DNA of 51,077 nt from Lentisphaeria bacterium (lineage in GTDB: Bacteria; Verrucomicrobiota; Lentisphaeria; Victivallales; UBA1829). The notes beneath the pieces were generated by a model. That model ran no database searches. It was not told the origin of the DNA and saw only the letters and a program-made list of their open reading frames with translations. Position numbers and translations under genes: made by a program. The stretch is from assembly GCA_017629515.1 (NCBI GenBank), contig JAGBXB010000018.1:1-51077 (forward strand). The letters are read 5' to 3'. This document shows, one piece after another, positions 1 to 7,461 of the stretch (position 1 is its first letter; each line of letters starts with the position of its first letter).

Positions 1-495
1 AATACCCTTGTGCCGGACAGCAGTATAAGCAAATACTACCGTTACAACCGTAAAGGCACATGGAAGTTTGAAGACAGGAAAAATCTTGTCCCCAAATTCT
101 GGACAGTAAGTGCCGGAAGCGTGGGAATGACAAAATGGGATGAAAAAAATCCCTCCAACAGCTATATCCGGATGGAAAAAGGGTATATCACCCAGTACTT
201 TGTCTCTGCTGACAAAGGAAAACTGAAAATCTCTTTCCGGGCAAAAGGAAAAGGGAAAGTCACACTCTGGACAAGCAGTTTCAAAAACAAACAGGAAAAA
301 GGAGCAAGAGGATATATCCAGCTGAAACAAACAGGAAAACACAAAGTTTTCACTCTGACTGATAAATGGCAGAATTTCTCCATGGAAACAGTGAAAGCAG
401 GTTTCCCCACAGAACGGGTTGCCATCCGTTTTACTGTTCAGAAAAACAGTGTTCTTGATCTGGATGATGTGTATGTGACCCCCATGCCGGAATAA
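1..495 (+). CDS. Secreted beta-sandwich/carbohydrate-binding-like protein, C-terminal part (5' end outside window)
   Basis: The reading frame is open from the first base of the window, so only the last 164 or so codons are present. A GTG at position 10 is probably internal, because the residues before it continue the same frame. The segment is rich in aromatic residues and beta-strand-like stretches and ends in an LDLDDVYV motif. That pattern is common at the end of galactose-binding-like or CBM4/9-like beta-sandwich domains; this is a resemblance by eye, not a search result. It is followed by a strong intrinsic terminator and then a secreted glycosidase-like gene. A carbohydrate-active exported protein is therefore plausible, but the catalytic part, if any, is not visible. 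Confidence 0.55.
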   Translation, partial: NTLVPDSSISKYYRYNRKGTWKFEDRKNLVPKFWTVSAGSVGMTKWDEKNPSNSYIRMEKGYITQYFVSADKGKLKISFRAKGKGKVTLWTSSFKNKQEKGARGYIQLKQTGKHKVFTLTDKWQNFSMETVKAGFPTERVAIRFTVQKNSVLDLDDVYVTPMPE

Positions 496-517
496 GAATT
501 TATCATTATCCCCCACT

Positions 518-556
518 GGCTGCCGCAAATCTTTTCTTTGCAGCAGCCTTTTTTGA
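518..556 (+). terminator. Intrinsic terminator of the partial first gene
   Basis: GGCTGC and GCAGCC arms, extended by GCAAA/TTTGC, enclose a short loop and are followed by a run of six T. It lies 23 bases after the stop codon at 495. Confidence 0.8.
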
Positions 557-617
557 TTTTACGGAAGAAAATGCACAATAGTACAAAAATTTATCAGAAT
601 AATACAAAAGAAGCATC

Positions 618-645
618 TTGCTTTTTCCGGAATAAAGAGTACATT
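618..645 (+). promoter_or_regulatory. Predicted sigma70-type promoter for the glycosidase/CBM9 operon
   Basis: TTGCTT, a 16-base spacer and TACATT lie 52 bases upstream of the ATG at 697. The layout matches the other promoters predicted in this window (TTGNNN, 16-17 bases, TATNTT-like). Called by eye only. Confidence 0.45.
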
Positions 646-696
646 GCCATTATGCATTAAACAAGAAAAACAACAGAAAGAAGAGAAAGGAAAATT

Positions 697-3303
697 ATGA
701 AAACAAAAATGATCCTGACGGCTCTTTTCCTTTGTGCCGCACTCGCCATTCCGGTACAGGCAAAAGAGATTTTTTCCACCTCCTTTTCCGGAGGAATGGG
801 GAAAATTTCCGGTAAAGAGGTAAAAGAAACTCCTACACCATTCGGAAAGGGGATGTTTTTCCCCGGTGCAATAGATTCCAATCTTTTATTTACCCCCCCG
901 ACCGGAGAAAGCAATCAGGAATTTTCCATTTCCCTCTGGTTCAAAGTAGATAGTTTCCCCTCTAAAACTGCTCCCGGGAACAAGCGGGGTTATACTCTTT
1001 TCTGCCGTAACTGGGATGTAAGAATAATTCTGATGCCGGTGGGCAAAATAGATACCCAGATAACTGTGGGTCAGGATTATTTTACTTTAAGCGGCGGCAA
1101 AATCATGCCCGGAGAGTGGAACAATATTCTTTATACATACAGCGTCCCCAAAAAGGAATATGCGCTTTATGTGAATGGAGTGCTTGTCAATTCCAGAAAA
1201 ATGACCTATAAAAAAGTCTCCCCCAAACCCTATTCCACCAAATATCCCTATATGTTCGGTTCGCTTCCCGGTTACTGGCCCCTGAAAGGGATTCTGGGGA
1301 AAGCGGCAATTTATGATCATATCCTTTCTGAAAAAGAACTTCTTTCCACAGAAAAAGAGAATATCCGGCAAATCCTTCTTGACTTGAAAAAGAGAGGGGA
1401 AAAAGAAAAAAACAATGCTTCTTTCCTGAAAAAACTCGATTCCACCTTAAACGGGAAAGATTTTACCGCCGGGATCTGGATCACTCTTGCTAAAGAATAT
1501 CAGGTTCTGAAAGCAAAAAACCTTCTTGCGGCAAAAGGAACGCTTCATAATGAATTTCTTTATTACGCAGTGGTAGACCCCATGGGCAGAACCACTTATC
1601 TGCCGGACAGTCCTTTGCCGGAAGACGCCATCAATGATAAAATCAGAACGGTTGCGGCAAAAGATGAATTTGAACCGGCCTCCTTTGTGGTAAGTCCCCT
1701 GAAAGATGTGAAAGATTTTCTCCCTGTCATGGGGGAACTGAAAACAAAGGACGGGAAAGTATTCCCCTCTTCGGATATTGATATACGCCTTGTGAAAGTT
1801 CTTGTTCAATCCGGCGGCGGAGCTATCAACCGTCACATCCGGGTATTGAAAGCTGTTGCGTTGCTCCATGATGACGCTCTTGTGAAAGTGGATACGGAAA
1901 AAATGGAAAATTATCTGCGTCTTTCTTTCCCGGACAGAACAGAATATCAGTGGATCAGCAAACAGGATTCCAGCAACCGTTTCCATGTATATATGTCCAG
2001 CAAAGCCAATCCCATCTATGACGCAAAAACTTTGCAGAAGCTGGATTTGAAAAAGGATAAAAAACAGCAGTACTGGATCACATTCCGTACAAGAAAAGAT
2101 ACTCTTCCCGGTTTGTATGAGGGGAAACTCTTTCTTACTTCCGGCGGTAAAAATATTCAGAGTATCCCTGTAAAGTTCCGTGTTCTGGATTTTGTTCTTC
2201 CCGAACCCAAAACCAATTATGATCCGGAAAAGACTTATTATACAGGCATTTACTACTGGGCACATGGTTCTGCTTCTCTCAAGGAAGATGGTTCTATCAC
2301 CTCCTGCGGCAGAAACATGCAGCAAACCAGAGCGGATCTGAAAAATATGTATGAACACGGCATCCGTTACCCCTCTGTCGTTCAGGAACTTTTTGTTCCG
2401 GAAAAATGGAGTTGGAACGCTTACGGCAAACCGGAAAAAGGGGGAAAGATCTTCATCCCCGCCCAACACTTTGTTGATGCTACCAGACGCCGCATCGCAT
2501 TATTGAAAGAATCCGGAATGTTCCTGGATCCTTTTTTCATCCATACAGGCGGAAATTTCGGTTACAGAGAGTTTTATAAAAAAGATGAGCACCAGAAGGA
2601 TCTGAAAAGATTTATTGAAAAAAGCAATGCATTTCTGGGAAAAGAATTGGGACACACCAATATTCTCCATTACGGATTGGATGAAGCAAGCGGGAAAGCC
2701 CTTACCGGTCAGTTTGAAATATGGAAAGATATCCAGAAATTCGGGACAAAAACCTTTACCACAGCGGCAATCGGCTCTATTCCCCTTGTTGCCGGAAAAA
2801 TCAAACTTCTGATCGCTTCCGGCGTTCCGGCAAAAAAATATTCCGAGCTCTGCCACAGCAAAGGAACTCTCATCTGGAACTATGCCAATCCCCAGGCAGG
2901 CACAAAGGATCAGCCATTCCCCTACCGTGCCAATTTCGGTTTCGGCTGTTATTCCGCCAATTACGACGGGATCGCCACCTACTCTTACAACACCACAGCA
3001 TTGCATCCGTGGAACGATTTTGACAACAGAGTGGAACCGGATCTGGCATTTGTACTGCATACTGCCGACGGCATGGTGGATACCCCTTCCTGGGAGGGAT
3101 ACCGTGAGGGGATCGACGATGTACGGTATGCAACCATGCTTCGGCAGAAAATCATACAGTATAAAAATCATCCCGCGAAAGGGAAAACCGCCCTTTTGGC
3201 AGATAAATTCCTCAATCTTATCAATGTGCATGATCCGGAATTTGATCCTGCCTGGACCCGTTTGCAGATCATTGAATTTATTCTGAAACTTGTAAAGGAG
3301 TAA
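697..3303 (+). CDS. Secreted LamG / DUF4091 (GH123-like) glycoside hydrolase-like protein
   Basis: An 868-residue exported protein. Residues 1-22 form a signal peptide ending VQA. Residues about 60-215 look like a concanavalin A/LamG-type fold, with the phrases FSISLWFKVD, GEWNNILYTYS and AAIYDHILSEKEL. The C-terminal half resembles the DUF4091/GH123-like families: it has an adjacent Asp-Glu pair in HYGLDEASG near residue 660 and the terminal signature PSWEGYREGIDDVRY near residue 797. GH123 members are beta-N-acetylgalactosaminidases that use a neighbouring Asp-Glu pair, so hydrolysis of host or algal amino-sugar glycans is a reasonable inference; the substrate is not readable from sequence. 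The ATG follows a purine-rich AAAGGA site. The gene is five bases from the next gene and likely cotranscribed with it. Confidence 0.75.
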   Translation: MKTKMILTALFLCAALAIPVQAKEIFSTSFSGGMGKISGKEVKETPTPFGKGMFFPGAIDSNLLFTPPTGESNQEFSISLWFKVDSFPSKTAPGNKRGYTLFCRNWDVRIILMPVGKIDTQITVGQDYFTLSGGKIMPGEWNNILYTYSVPKKEYALYVNGVLVNSRKMTYKKVSPKPYSTKYPYMFGSLPGYWPLKGILGKAAIYDHILSEKELLSTEKENIRQILLDLKKRGEKEKNNASFLKKLDSTLNGKDFTAGIWITLAKEYQVLKAKNLLAAKGTLHNEFLYYAVVDPMGRTTYLPDSPLPEDAINDKIRTVAAKDEFEPASFVVSPLKDVKDFLPVMGELKTKDGKVFPSSDIDIRLVKVLVQSGGGAINRHIRVLKAVALLHDDALVKVDTEKMENYLRLSFPDRTEYQWISKQDSSNRFHVYMSSKANPIYDAKTLQKLDLKKDKKQQYWITFRTRKDTLPGLYEGKLFLTSGGKNIQSIPVKFRVLDFVLPEPKTNYDPEKTYYTGIYYWAHGSASLKEDGSITSCGRNMQQTRADLKNMYEHGIRYPSVVQELFVPEKWSWNAYGKPEKGGKIFIPAQHFVDATRRRIALLKESGMFLDPFFIHTGGNFGYREFYKKDEHQKDLKRFIEKSNAFLGKELGHTNILHYGLDEASGKALTGQFEIWKDIQKFGTKTFTTAAIGSIPLVAGKIKLLIASGVPAKKYSELCHSKGTLIWNYANPQAGTKDQPFPYRANFGFGCYSANYDGIATYSYNTTALHPWNDFDNRVEPDLAFVLHTADGMVDTPSWEGYREGIDDVRYATMLRQKIIQYKNHPAKGKTALLADKFLNLINVHDPEFDPAWTRLQIIEFILKLVKE

Positions 3304-3308
3304 GTATT

Positions 3309-4241
3309 ATGAAAAAGTTTCTTGTTTTGTCTACTCTCGTTTTCGCTCTTTCCCTTGCGGCGCAAAATCCCTCCTACATTGCCTCGTATTCTTCTCTTAC
3401 ACCTGTTATTGACGGGAAAATAGATGAGGAAGCATGGAGCAAGGCAAAATGGAGCAGTTCTTTCCGTACAAGAGTAAAAAATACCACGCCTGTTGCCCCC
3501 ACGCTTTTCAAAGCACTTTACACGGAAGACGCTTTGTATTTTGCAGTGAAGTGTACGGAAAAAGAGATGGAAAAGATGAAAAAAGAGAATAATTATACAG
3601 AATTCTGGCTTTATGATGTCATTGAAATATTCCTTCTTCCCTTTGATAACGAAATGCAGCACTTTATATGCAGTGTTTCCGGCAGTATGAATGAAGAGAT
3701 CCCTGTCCAGACTTCCACCCGTACCAAACGGCAGACCGCATGGGCGGCAAAAGCAGCAACGGGCAATGGCGAATGGTTTGTGGAGTTCTGTATTCCTCTT
3801 TACATGGTGGGAAAAGCCCCCACGGGAAGTAAAGCAATTTCCTTCCCCATCAATGTATGCCGCAATTCCTCTCCGGCAAAGGAACTTTCCTCCTGGTCTT
3901 TCCAGAAAGGGAGTTTCAAAGTCAAATCCGGCTTCGGTACATTGACACTGCTTCCCGCCCCTGCCGGAGCAAGAAACAAAATAGCAGAAAATCTCAAACG
4001 GCCTCACAGTATCTCTCTTGCAAAGAGATGGAAAGAGATCAAAGAAGATCCGGCATGGCAGTTTCTGCTTTCCCGGGAAAAAGATACGGTAAAAAAACTT
4101 GATACCCTTTGCGGAACATACGAAAGTATCAGAACAAATGCTTCAGATGTTTTCAAAATTCTTTCCGCATTGGAAATGAAAAGACAGGAAAGTATAAAAG
4201 CACATAAAAAAGCTGTGATGAAAATGCTTTTCCATGATTGA
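3309..4241 (+). CDS. Exported CBM9-like carbohydrate-binding protein
   Basis: A 310-residue protein with a signal peptide (residues 1-19, ending LAAQ). The region after it begins with VIDGKIDEEAWSKAKW, the hallmark opening of the CBM9-like/DOMON-type family ('x-DGxLDExxW'), and continues with ALYTEDALYFAVKC and WLYDVIEIFL, also typical of that fold. The last 80 residues are charged and helical and have no recognisable domain. It starts five bases after the glycosidase-like gene, with AAGGAG overlapping the previous stop region, so the two are probably one operon. It likely binds glycan or assists the neighbouring enzyme outside the cytoplasm. No catalytic motif was seen. Confidence 0.7.
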   Translation: MKKFLVLSTLVFALSLAAQNPSYIASYSSLTPVIDGKIDEEAWSKAKWSSSFRTRVKNTTPVAPTLFKALYTEDALYFAVKCTEKEMEKMKKENNYTEFWLYDVIEIFLLPFDNEMQHFICSVSGSMNEEIPVQTSTRTKRQTAWAAKAATGNGEWFVEFCIPLYMVGKAPTGSKAISFPINVCRNSSPAKELSSWSFQKGSFKVKSGFGTLTLLPAPAGARNKIAENLKRPHSISLAKRWKEIKEDPAWQFLLSREKDTVKKLDTLCGTYESIRTNASDVFKILSALEMKRQESIKAHKKAVMKMLFHD

Positions 4242-4283
4242 AAAAGTTTTCAGACATCTTTCTGAAAACAAAAGGTGTTTCCG

Positions 4284-4330
4284 CCCCGTTTTTCTCTTGC
4301 AAAGTAGAGGAAAACGGGGTAAATTATTTT
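4284..4330 (+). terminator. Intrinsic terminator between the CBM9-like gene and the MBL-fold gene
   Basis: A 14-base imperfect stem (CCCCGTTTT... against ...AAAACGGGG, with TCTCT/AGAGG inside) is followed by a T/A-rich tail. It lies inside the longer reading frame that begins at a TTG at 4238, which argues that this frame is not translated from there and that the ATG at 4367 is the real start of the next gene. Confidence 0.75.
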
Positions 4331-4366
4331 AAAACAGAATATCAGAATTTTCACAACGGAGAAAAA

Positions 4367-5140
4367 ATGAAGATCCATATTTTCGGCTGTCTTTCCGGCA
4401 CAGAACCCATGCAGAATAAACACCATACCTCCTGGGCATTGGAGCTCCATGATACTCTTTATATGTTTGATGCCGGGGACAACTGCGGCCATACCGCCTT
4501 TCTCAAAGGATTGGATCTTACAAAGATCAGGGCATTATTTATCTCCCACCCTCACAGAGACCATATCGACGGGCTTTTCCACCTTACAGGCGTGATCTGC
4601 AAGGTATTGGAACTTGATCCCGCCCGCCCGCCGGTAACGCTTCCGGTTTATACCTCGGAAAAGAGACTTGTTCCGGCAATCAATACTCTTATCGACATCA
4701 ATGGCAAACACCCTTATTTTACACTTTTACACAAAGATTTTTCAAAAGCGGGAATTATTTTTTCTGATGAAAATATGGAAATAACCGTTATCGGCACAAA
4801 CCACATGGAAAAAGATGCCGATGGGGTATTCCGGTCATGGAGTTTCCGCATCAAAGCGGAGGGGAAAACCATTATCTATTCCGGGGATGTGAAAAGTCCG
4901 GATGAATTGGATATTTTCCTGAAAGATGGCTGTGATTATGTTCTTATGGAATCCGGTCATCATAATCCCCCGGAAGTATGCAAAAAATGGAAAGAAGCCG
5001 GTTATAAAATCGGCAATCTTCTTTTTCTGCATCATGGCAGACATTTCCTCCGGGATGAGGAAAAATGTTTTGCATTGTGTAAAGAAGTCCGTGGGGAAAA
5101 TATCGCCTTTGCCTATGACGGGATGACTGTGGAAGTTTAA
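4367..5140 (+). CDS. Metallo-beta-lactamase-fold hydrolase
   Basis: A 257-residue cytoplasmic protein of the MBL superfamily. The metal-binding motif HxHxDH is intact (H61, H63, D65, H66 in HPHRDHIDG). It is followed by a GTNHMEKDADG stretch, YSGDVKSPDEL (the metal-bridging Asp) and LFLHHGRH (C-terminal His), the order seen in RNase Z/PqsE-like and other hydrolytic MBL proteins. The start chosen is the ATG at 4367, preceded by CGGAG; the frame extends upstream but runs through a terminator hairpin. The substrate is unknown. The last 36 bases of the gene recur at 7462-7497, on the far side of an accessory island. Confidence 0.75.
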   Translation: MKIHIFGCLSGTEPMQNKHHTSWALELHDTLYMFDAGDNCGHTAFLKGLDLTKIRALFISHPHRDHIDGLFHLTGVICKVLELDPARPPVTLPVYTSEKRLVPAINTLIDINGKHPYFTLLHKDFSKAGIIFSDENMEITVIGTNHMEKDADGVFRSWSFRIKAEGKTIIYSGDVKSPDELDIFLKDGCDYVLMESGHHNPPEVCKKWKEAGYKIGNLLFLHHGRHFLRDEEKCFALCKEVRGENIAFAYDGMTVEV

Positions 5141-5141
5141 A
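5106..5141 (+). repeat. Left copy of the 36-bp direct repeat (3' end of the MBL gene)
   Basis: This segment, which encodes the C-terminal residues FAYDGMTVEV and the stop, is repeated at 7462-7497 with 34 of 36 bases identical. The two copies bracket the zinc-ribbon island. Confidence 0.8.
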
Positions 5142-5227
5142 GTACGGAGGGGTACGGAGAGGTACGGAGAAGTACGGAGAAGTACGGAGGAATTTGATCT
5201 TCCTCCGTATATATCCGTACTTTTAAA
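5142..5227. repeat. Tandem GTACGGAG repeats running into a large palindrome
   Basis: Five near-identical 10-base units (GTACGGAGRR) follow the MBL stop codon. The last units form a palindrome with the sequence beyond: TACGGAGGAA pairs with TTCCTCCGTA around a 7-base loop, and GTACGGA pairs with TCCGTAC outside it, followed by TTTTA. It sits between two converging genes and probably ends transcription from both sides. The extra units look like expansion of one arm. Confidence 0.65.
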
Positions 5228-5288
5228 AAGCGTTATTCTTGATTACCACCTTTTCTCTATCCCCTCCAAAGCTATTTTTCTTGCTTCA
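5199..5288. repeat. Duplicated segment, copy 1 (gene tail plus terminator arm)
   Basis: About 90 bases covering the terminator arm and the last 15 codons of the zinc-ribbon gene recur at 5981-6069 with roughly ten differences. This marks a tandem duplication of the gene's 3' end. Confidence 0.75.
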
Positions 5289-5959
5289 TCTATTGATATT
5301 CCAAAATGGCTTGCAGCTTTTTTGATGGCAATATCCCCATCGGGATTCCGCCATTCCCTGTCATCACACTCACGAATCCATATTGCAATATTTTTTCGTC
5401 TTGCTAAATCTGAATCTTCACTCGCTATGTTGTTATTTGCACTTCCACCACAATTTCCAAATAAGACAGCAATCACAATAATTATAAATAAACACCCACA
5501 TCCACCTAATATACTTTCATTATTTTTATTTGTGGAGTTTTTTGTCTCTACAGTTTTCCTTTTAATTTCTACATCTTTCTTTGGTTGCGCCAAATCGTTG
5601 TCATTTAAATTTTGTAAATACTGATCGATATTCTGTTCAAATTGATATTTGACTTTATTATCTGAACTGTTTTGAAACATTTCATCAGAATTTTTTGTAG
5701 GTTGTGAAATATTTTTTCCACAATAACAGCAATGAACCTCTTCTATATTACTCTTAAATTTCAAATCAAAAGTTTTTTTGCAATAAGGACAATAAAAAAA
5801 ATTTTCTTCCTTAACCAATTTTTCATCCTCATACACAATATCTTGGGCAACAATAATTTCATTTTTGCAAGAAGGGCAGACAGTAGCTTGTCCGATCCAA
5901 CTTTCATCTGCTTCAAATTTTTGTCCGCAATGAGGACAACTAAAGGTAAAACTTGCCAT
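5243..5959 (-). CDS. Zinc-ribbon membrane protein, paralogue 1
   Basis: A 238-residue protein with two four-cysteine zinc ribbons: C8, C11, C28, C31 (CPHC...CPSC) and C57, C60, C77/C78, C80. A polar linker follows, then one hydrophobic segment at roughly residues 150-172 and a C-terminal domain ending IDEARKIALEGIEKRW. No enzymatic motif was recognised. The start ATG follows a CGGAGCAGATT site that is also found before paralogue 2. The first 35 codons are nearly identical to paralogue 2 (6134-6715), and a decayed copy of its tail lies just upstream at 6023-6070. The N-terminal ribbon is probably cytoplasmic with a single anchor in the inner membrane. Function is unknown. Confidence 0.7.
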   Translation of the reverse strand: MASFTFSCPHCGQKFEADESWIGQATVCPSCKNEIIVAQDIVYEDEKLVKEENFFYCPYCKKTFDLKFKSNIEEVHCCYCGKNISQPTKNSDEMFQNSSDNKVKYQFEQNIDQYLQNLNDNDLAQPKKDVEIKRKTVETKNSTNKNNESILGGCGCLFIIIVIAVLFGNCGGSANNNIASEDSDLARRKNIAIWIRECDDREWRNPDGDIAIKKAASHFGISIDEARKIALEGIEKRW

Positions 5960-5980
5960 AATCTGCTCCGGTGTTAATTT

Positions 5981-6069
5981 TCTTCCGTATATATCCGTAC
6001 TTTTAAGAAGCGTTATTCTTGGTTACCACCTTTTTTCAATCTCTTCCAAAGTTATTTTTCTTGCTTCTT
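5981..6069. repeat. Duplicated segment, copy 2
   Basis: Second copy of the 5199-5288 segment, including the TCCGTAC terminator arm, located between the two zinc-ribbon genes. Confidence 0.75.
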
Positions 6070-6070
6070 C
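6023..6070 (-). pseudogene. Remnant of the C-terminus of a third zinc-ribbon paralogue
   Basis: Read on the minus strand this encodes EEARKITLEEIEKRW and a stop, closely matching the end of paralogue 1 (DEARKIALEGIEKRW). An in-frame stop codon lies directly upstream and no body of a gene precedes it. It is best explained as the leftover of a deleted or rearranged copy. Confidence 0.7.
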
Positions 6071-6133
6071 CTATTTTTGATCATTCAAAAATCTGGTGAT
6101 TTTCATCAGTACAAATTCTTAAAATATTTCTGA

Positions 6134-6715
6134 TTACTCTATTGCCTGAAAATTATTAATAAACCATTTTTCACTTGATTTAGGTTTCATCACCTCAACA
6201 GAAAAGTGTATACGGCGAATACCTCCAAAACCATTTTGGCTATCCACATATGATTTTATGATGTAAACATCATCTCTGTGTTTGTTATCAATTTCTTCCG
6301 GAAAAAAAGGGAAATCGGCTGTCGCCGGAGAAACTAATCTTTGCCTCACATAATCCTGAGTAGCGCACCAAGCACTATATTTTACATAATACGGTTTAAC
6401 CTGTTTCCATGCAAAACCAGAAAGCACTATCATTATCCATATGCCATGAACAATCTTAACTATTGGATTCTTTATCTTGTTTTTTGAGATTTTTTTCATT
6501 GTTTCAAAATTCTCGGGCGGCGTATCGTTGACTGAATTTCCGTCATTCAAATTTTCATTTGCAGGAGACTTTTTTTCTACATTCTCAAACACAATATCTT
6601 CAATCACAACAATTTCATTTTTACAAGTCGGACACTCCAGAGATTGTCCGATCCAACTTTCATCAGCTTCAAATTTTTGTCCGCAATGAGGACAACTAAA
6701 GGAAAAACTTGCCAT
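6134..6715 (-). CDS. Zinc-ribbon membrane protein, paralogue 2
   Basis: A 193-residue protein. The N-terminal ribbon has C8, C11, C28 and C31 with the shared phrase GQKFEADESWIGQ. A low-complexity Asn/Glu-rich linker follows, then one membrane segment (GIWIMIVLSGFAW) and a C-terminal domain with a VRQRLVSPATADFPFF stretch. That last stretch resembles small domains found in many bacterial zinc-ribbon/membrane proteins of unknown role. The start at 6715 is preferred over an upstream in-frame ATG at 6778 because it has a clear AGGAG site and aligns with paralogue 1. The upstream ATG would place coding sequence inside the structured leader. It is the first gene behind leader element copy A. Confidence 0.7.
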   Translation of the reverse strand: MASFSFSCPHCGQKFEADESWIGQSLECPTCKNEIVVIEDIVFENVEKKSPANENLNDGNSVNDTPPENFETMKKISKNKIKNPIVKIVHGIWIMIVLSGFAWKQVKPYYVKYSAWCATQDYVRQRLVSPATADFPFFPEEIDNKHRDDVYIIKSYVDSQNGFGGIRRIHFSVEVMKPKSSEKWFINNFQAIE

Positions 6716-6741
6716 AATCTGCTCCTGTGTTGAGTTTTTCA

Positions 6742-6908
6742 GGAATGCGGCAATAAAAAAAGCGCATTCCTTTCGCATACCACCTCACATGCCAACCACA
6801 GCACCACAGACCATACGCAAAAGTAATGCGCAGCATATCGCTGCACAAAACTTCTGTCCGGTCTGTGTATAGGGCATTACTTCGTAAGTGTGGTTGTTTT
6901 GTGAGGTG
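6742..6908 (-). promoter_or_regulatory. Structured leader element, copy A
   Basis: Plus-strand coordinates of the helices are: P1 6781-6788 with 6901-6908; P2 6795-6800 with 6889-6894 (ACCACA/TGTGGT); P3 6806-6812 with 6860-6866; apical hairpin P4 6830-6834 with 6840-6844. The strand 6762-6768, next to a seven-base A tract (T tract in the transcript), can pair with 6825-6831 beside P4, forming a pseudoknot. A rival 7-bp pairing, 6823-6829 with 6874-6880, would exclude it. The element ends about 40 bases before the start of zinc-ribbon paralogue 2. Copies with the same layout but different helix sequences lie at 35610-35766 and 50867-51022. No known RNA family was recognised. Confidence 0.7.
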
Positions 6909-7070
6909 TGCCCAAAAATTTTATACGTTATTTTATTTTACAATATTTTTTGTTTATATCAATTCCTTTACTAATTTTCAGTTTCAAAACGGACACTGGA
7001 AAATTCCGTTTTTCAATCGTCTGTTACTTTAAACCTCAAAAATGATTTTTCAAGAACATATTTAGAAAAA

Positions 7071-7433
7071 TTTTCACAGATATCCCATAAATTTCCAAAA
7101 AACAGGTATTTTTATCATATTTGAGCGTGAGAAAATTATTTTTAAAAAGGAATTTTGTCAGATTTCCATAAGCTGACCGTATGAATAAAATATCATAACA
7201 GAAGAATTAATAAGCCCCTCCGGGGCGCAGGAACCCAGCCCGGGGTTTCAACCCCGGGAAAGATTGCAAATAGAAAGTCAAGCCCCATCGGGGCGCAGGA
7301 AAAAAACGGTTGTATCATTTTTCTGCAAAATAAGTCCTTTCGGAACTTATCCTATACTTTTATTTTCTGTTTCAAGCAGAGTATCCTGATTGTTTTTTGA
7401 TATATATGAAAAATTATGGGATATCTGTGAAAA
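7071..7433. mobile_element. MITE-like unit with 20-bp perfect terminal inverted repeats
   Basis: The 20 bases at 7071-7090 are the exact reverse complement of 7414-7433; the match continues imperfectly for a few A/T bases on each side, giving about 374 bases in all. The interior has no coding frame and contains the palindromic cluster at 7213-7302. The size, inverted ends and non-coding interior suggest a miniature inverted-repeat element or the edges of a decayed insertion. No target-site duplication could be assigned with confidence in this A/T-rich setting. Confidence 0.5.
7213..7302. repeat. Palindromic REP-like repeat cluster
   Basis: Two units of AGCCCC-NNN-GGGGCGCAGGAA flank a central palindrome, CCCGGGG-TTTCAA-CCCCGGG. 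The cluster is very G/C-rich in an A/T-rich spacer. It resembles the dispersed extragenic palindromes found in many genomes. Whether it is repeated elsewhere in this genome cannot be judged from one window. Confidence 0.6.
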
Positions 7434-7461
7434 AATTTTATAAAAAAACAAAAAAATGTTT

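Noticed and set aside
4238..4366. N-terminal extension of the MBL-fold protein from a TTG start
   Set aside because: The stretch contains a strong intrinsic terminator hairpin, and the ATG at 4367 has a proper ribosome site and matches the fold's first strand.
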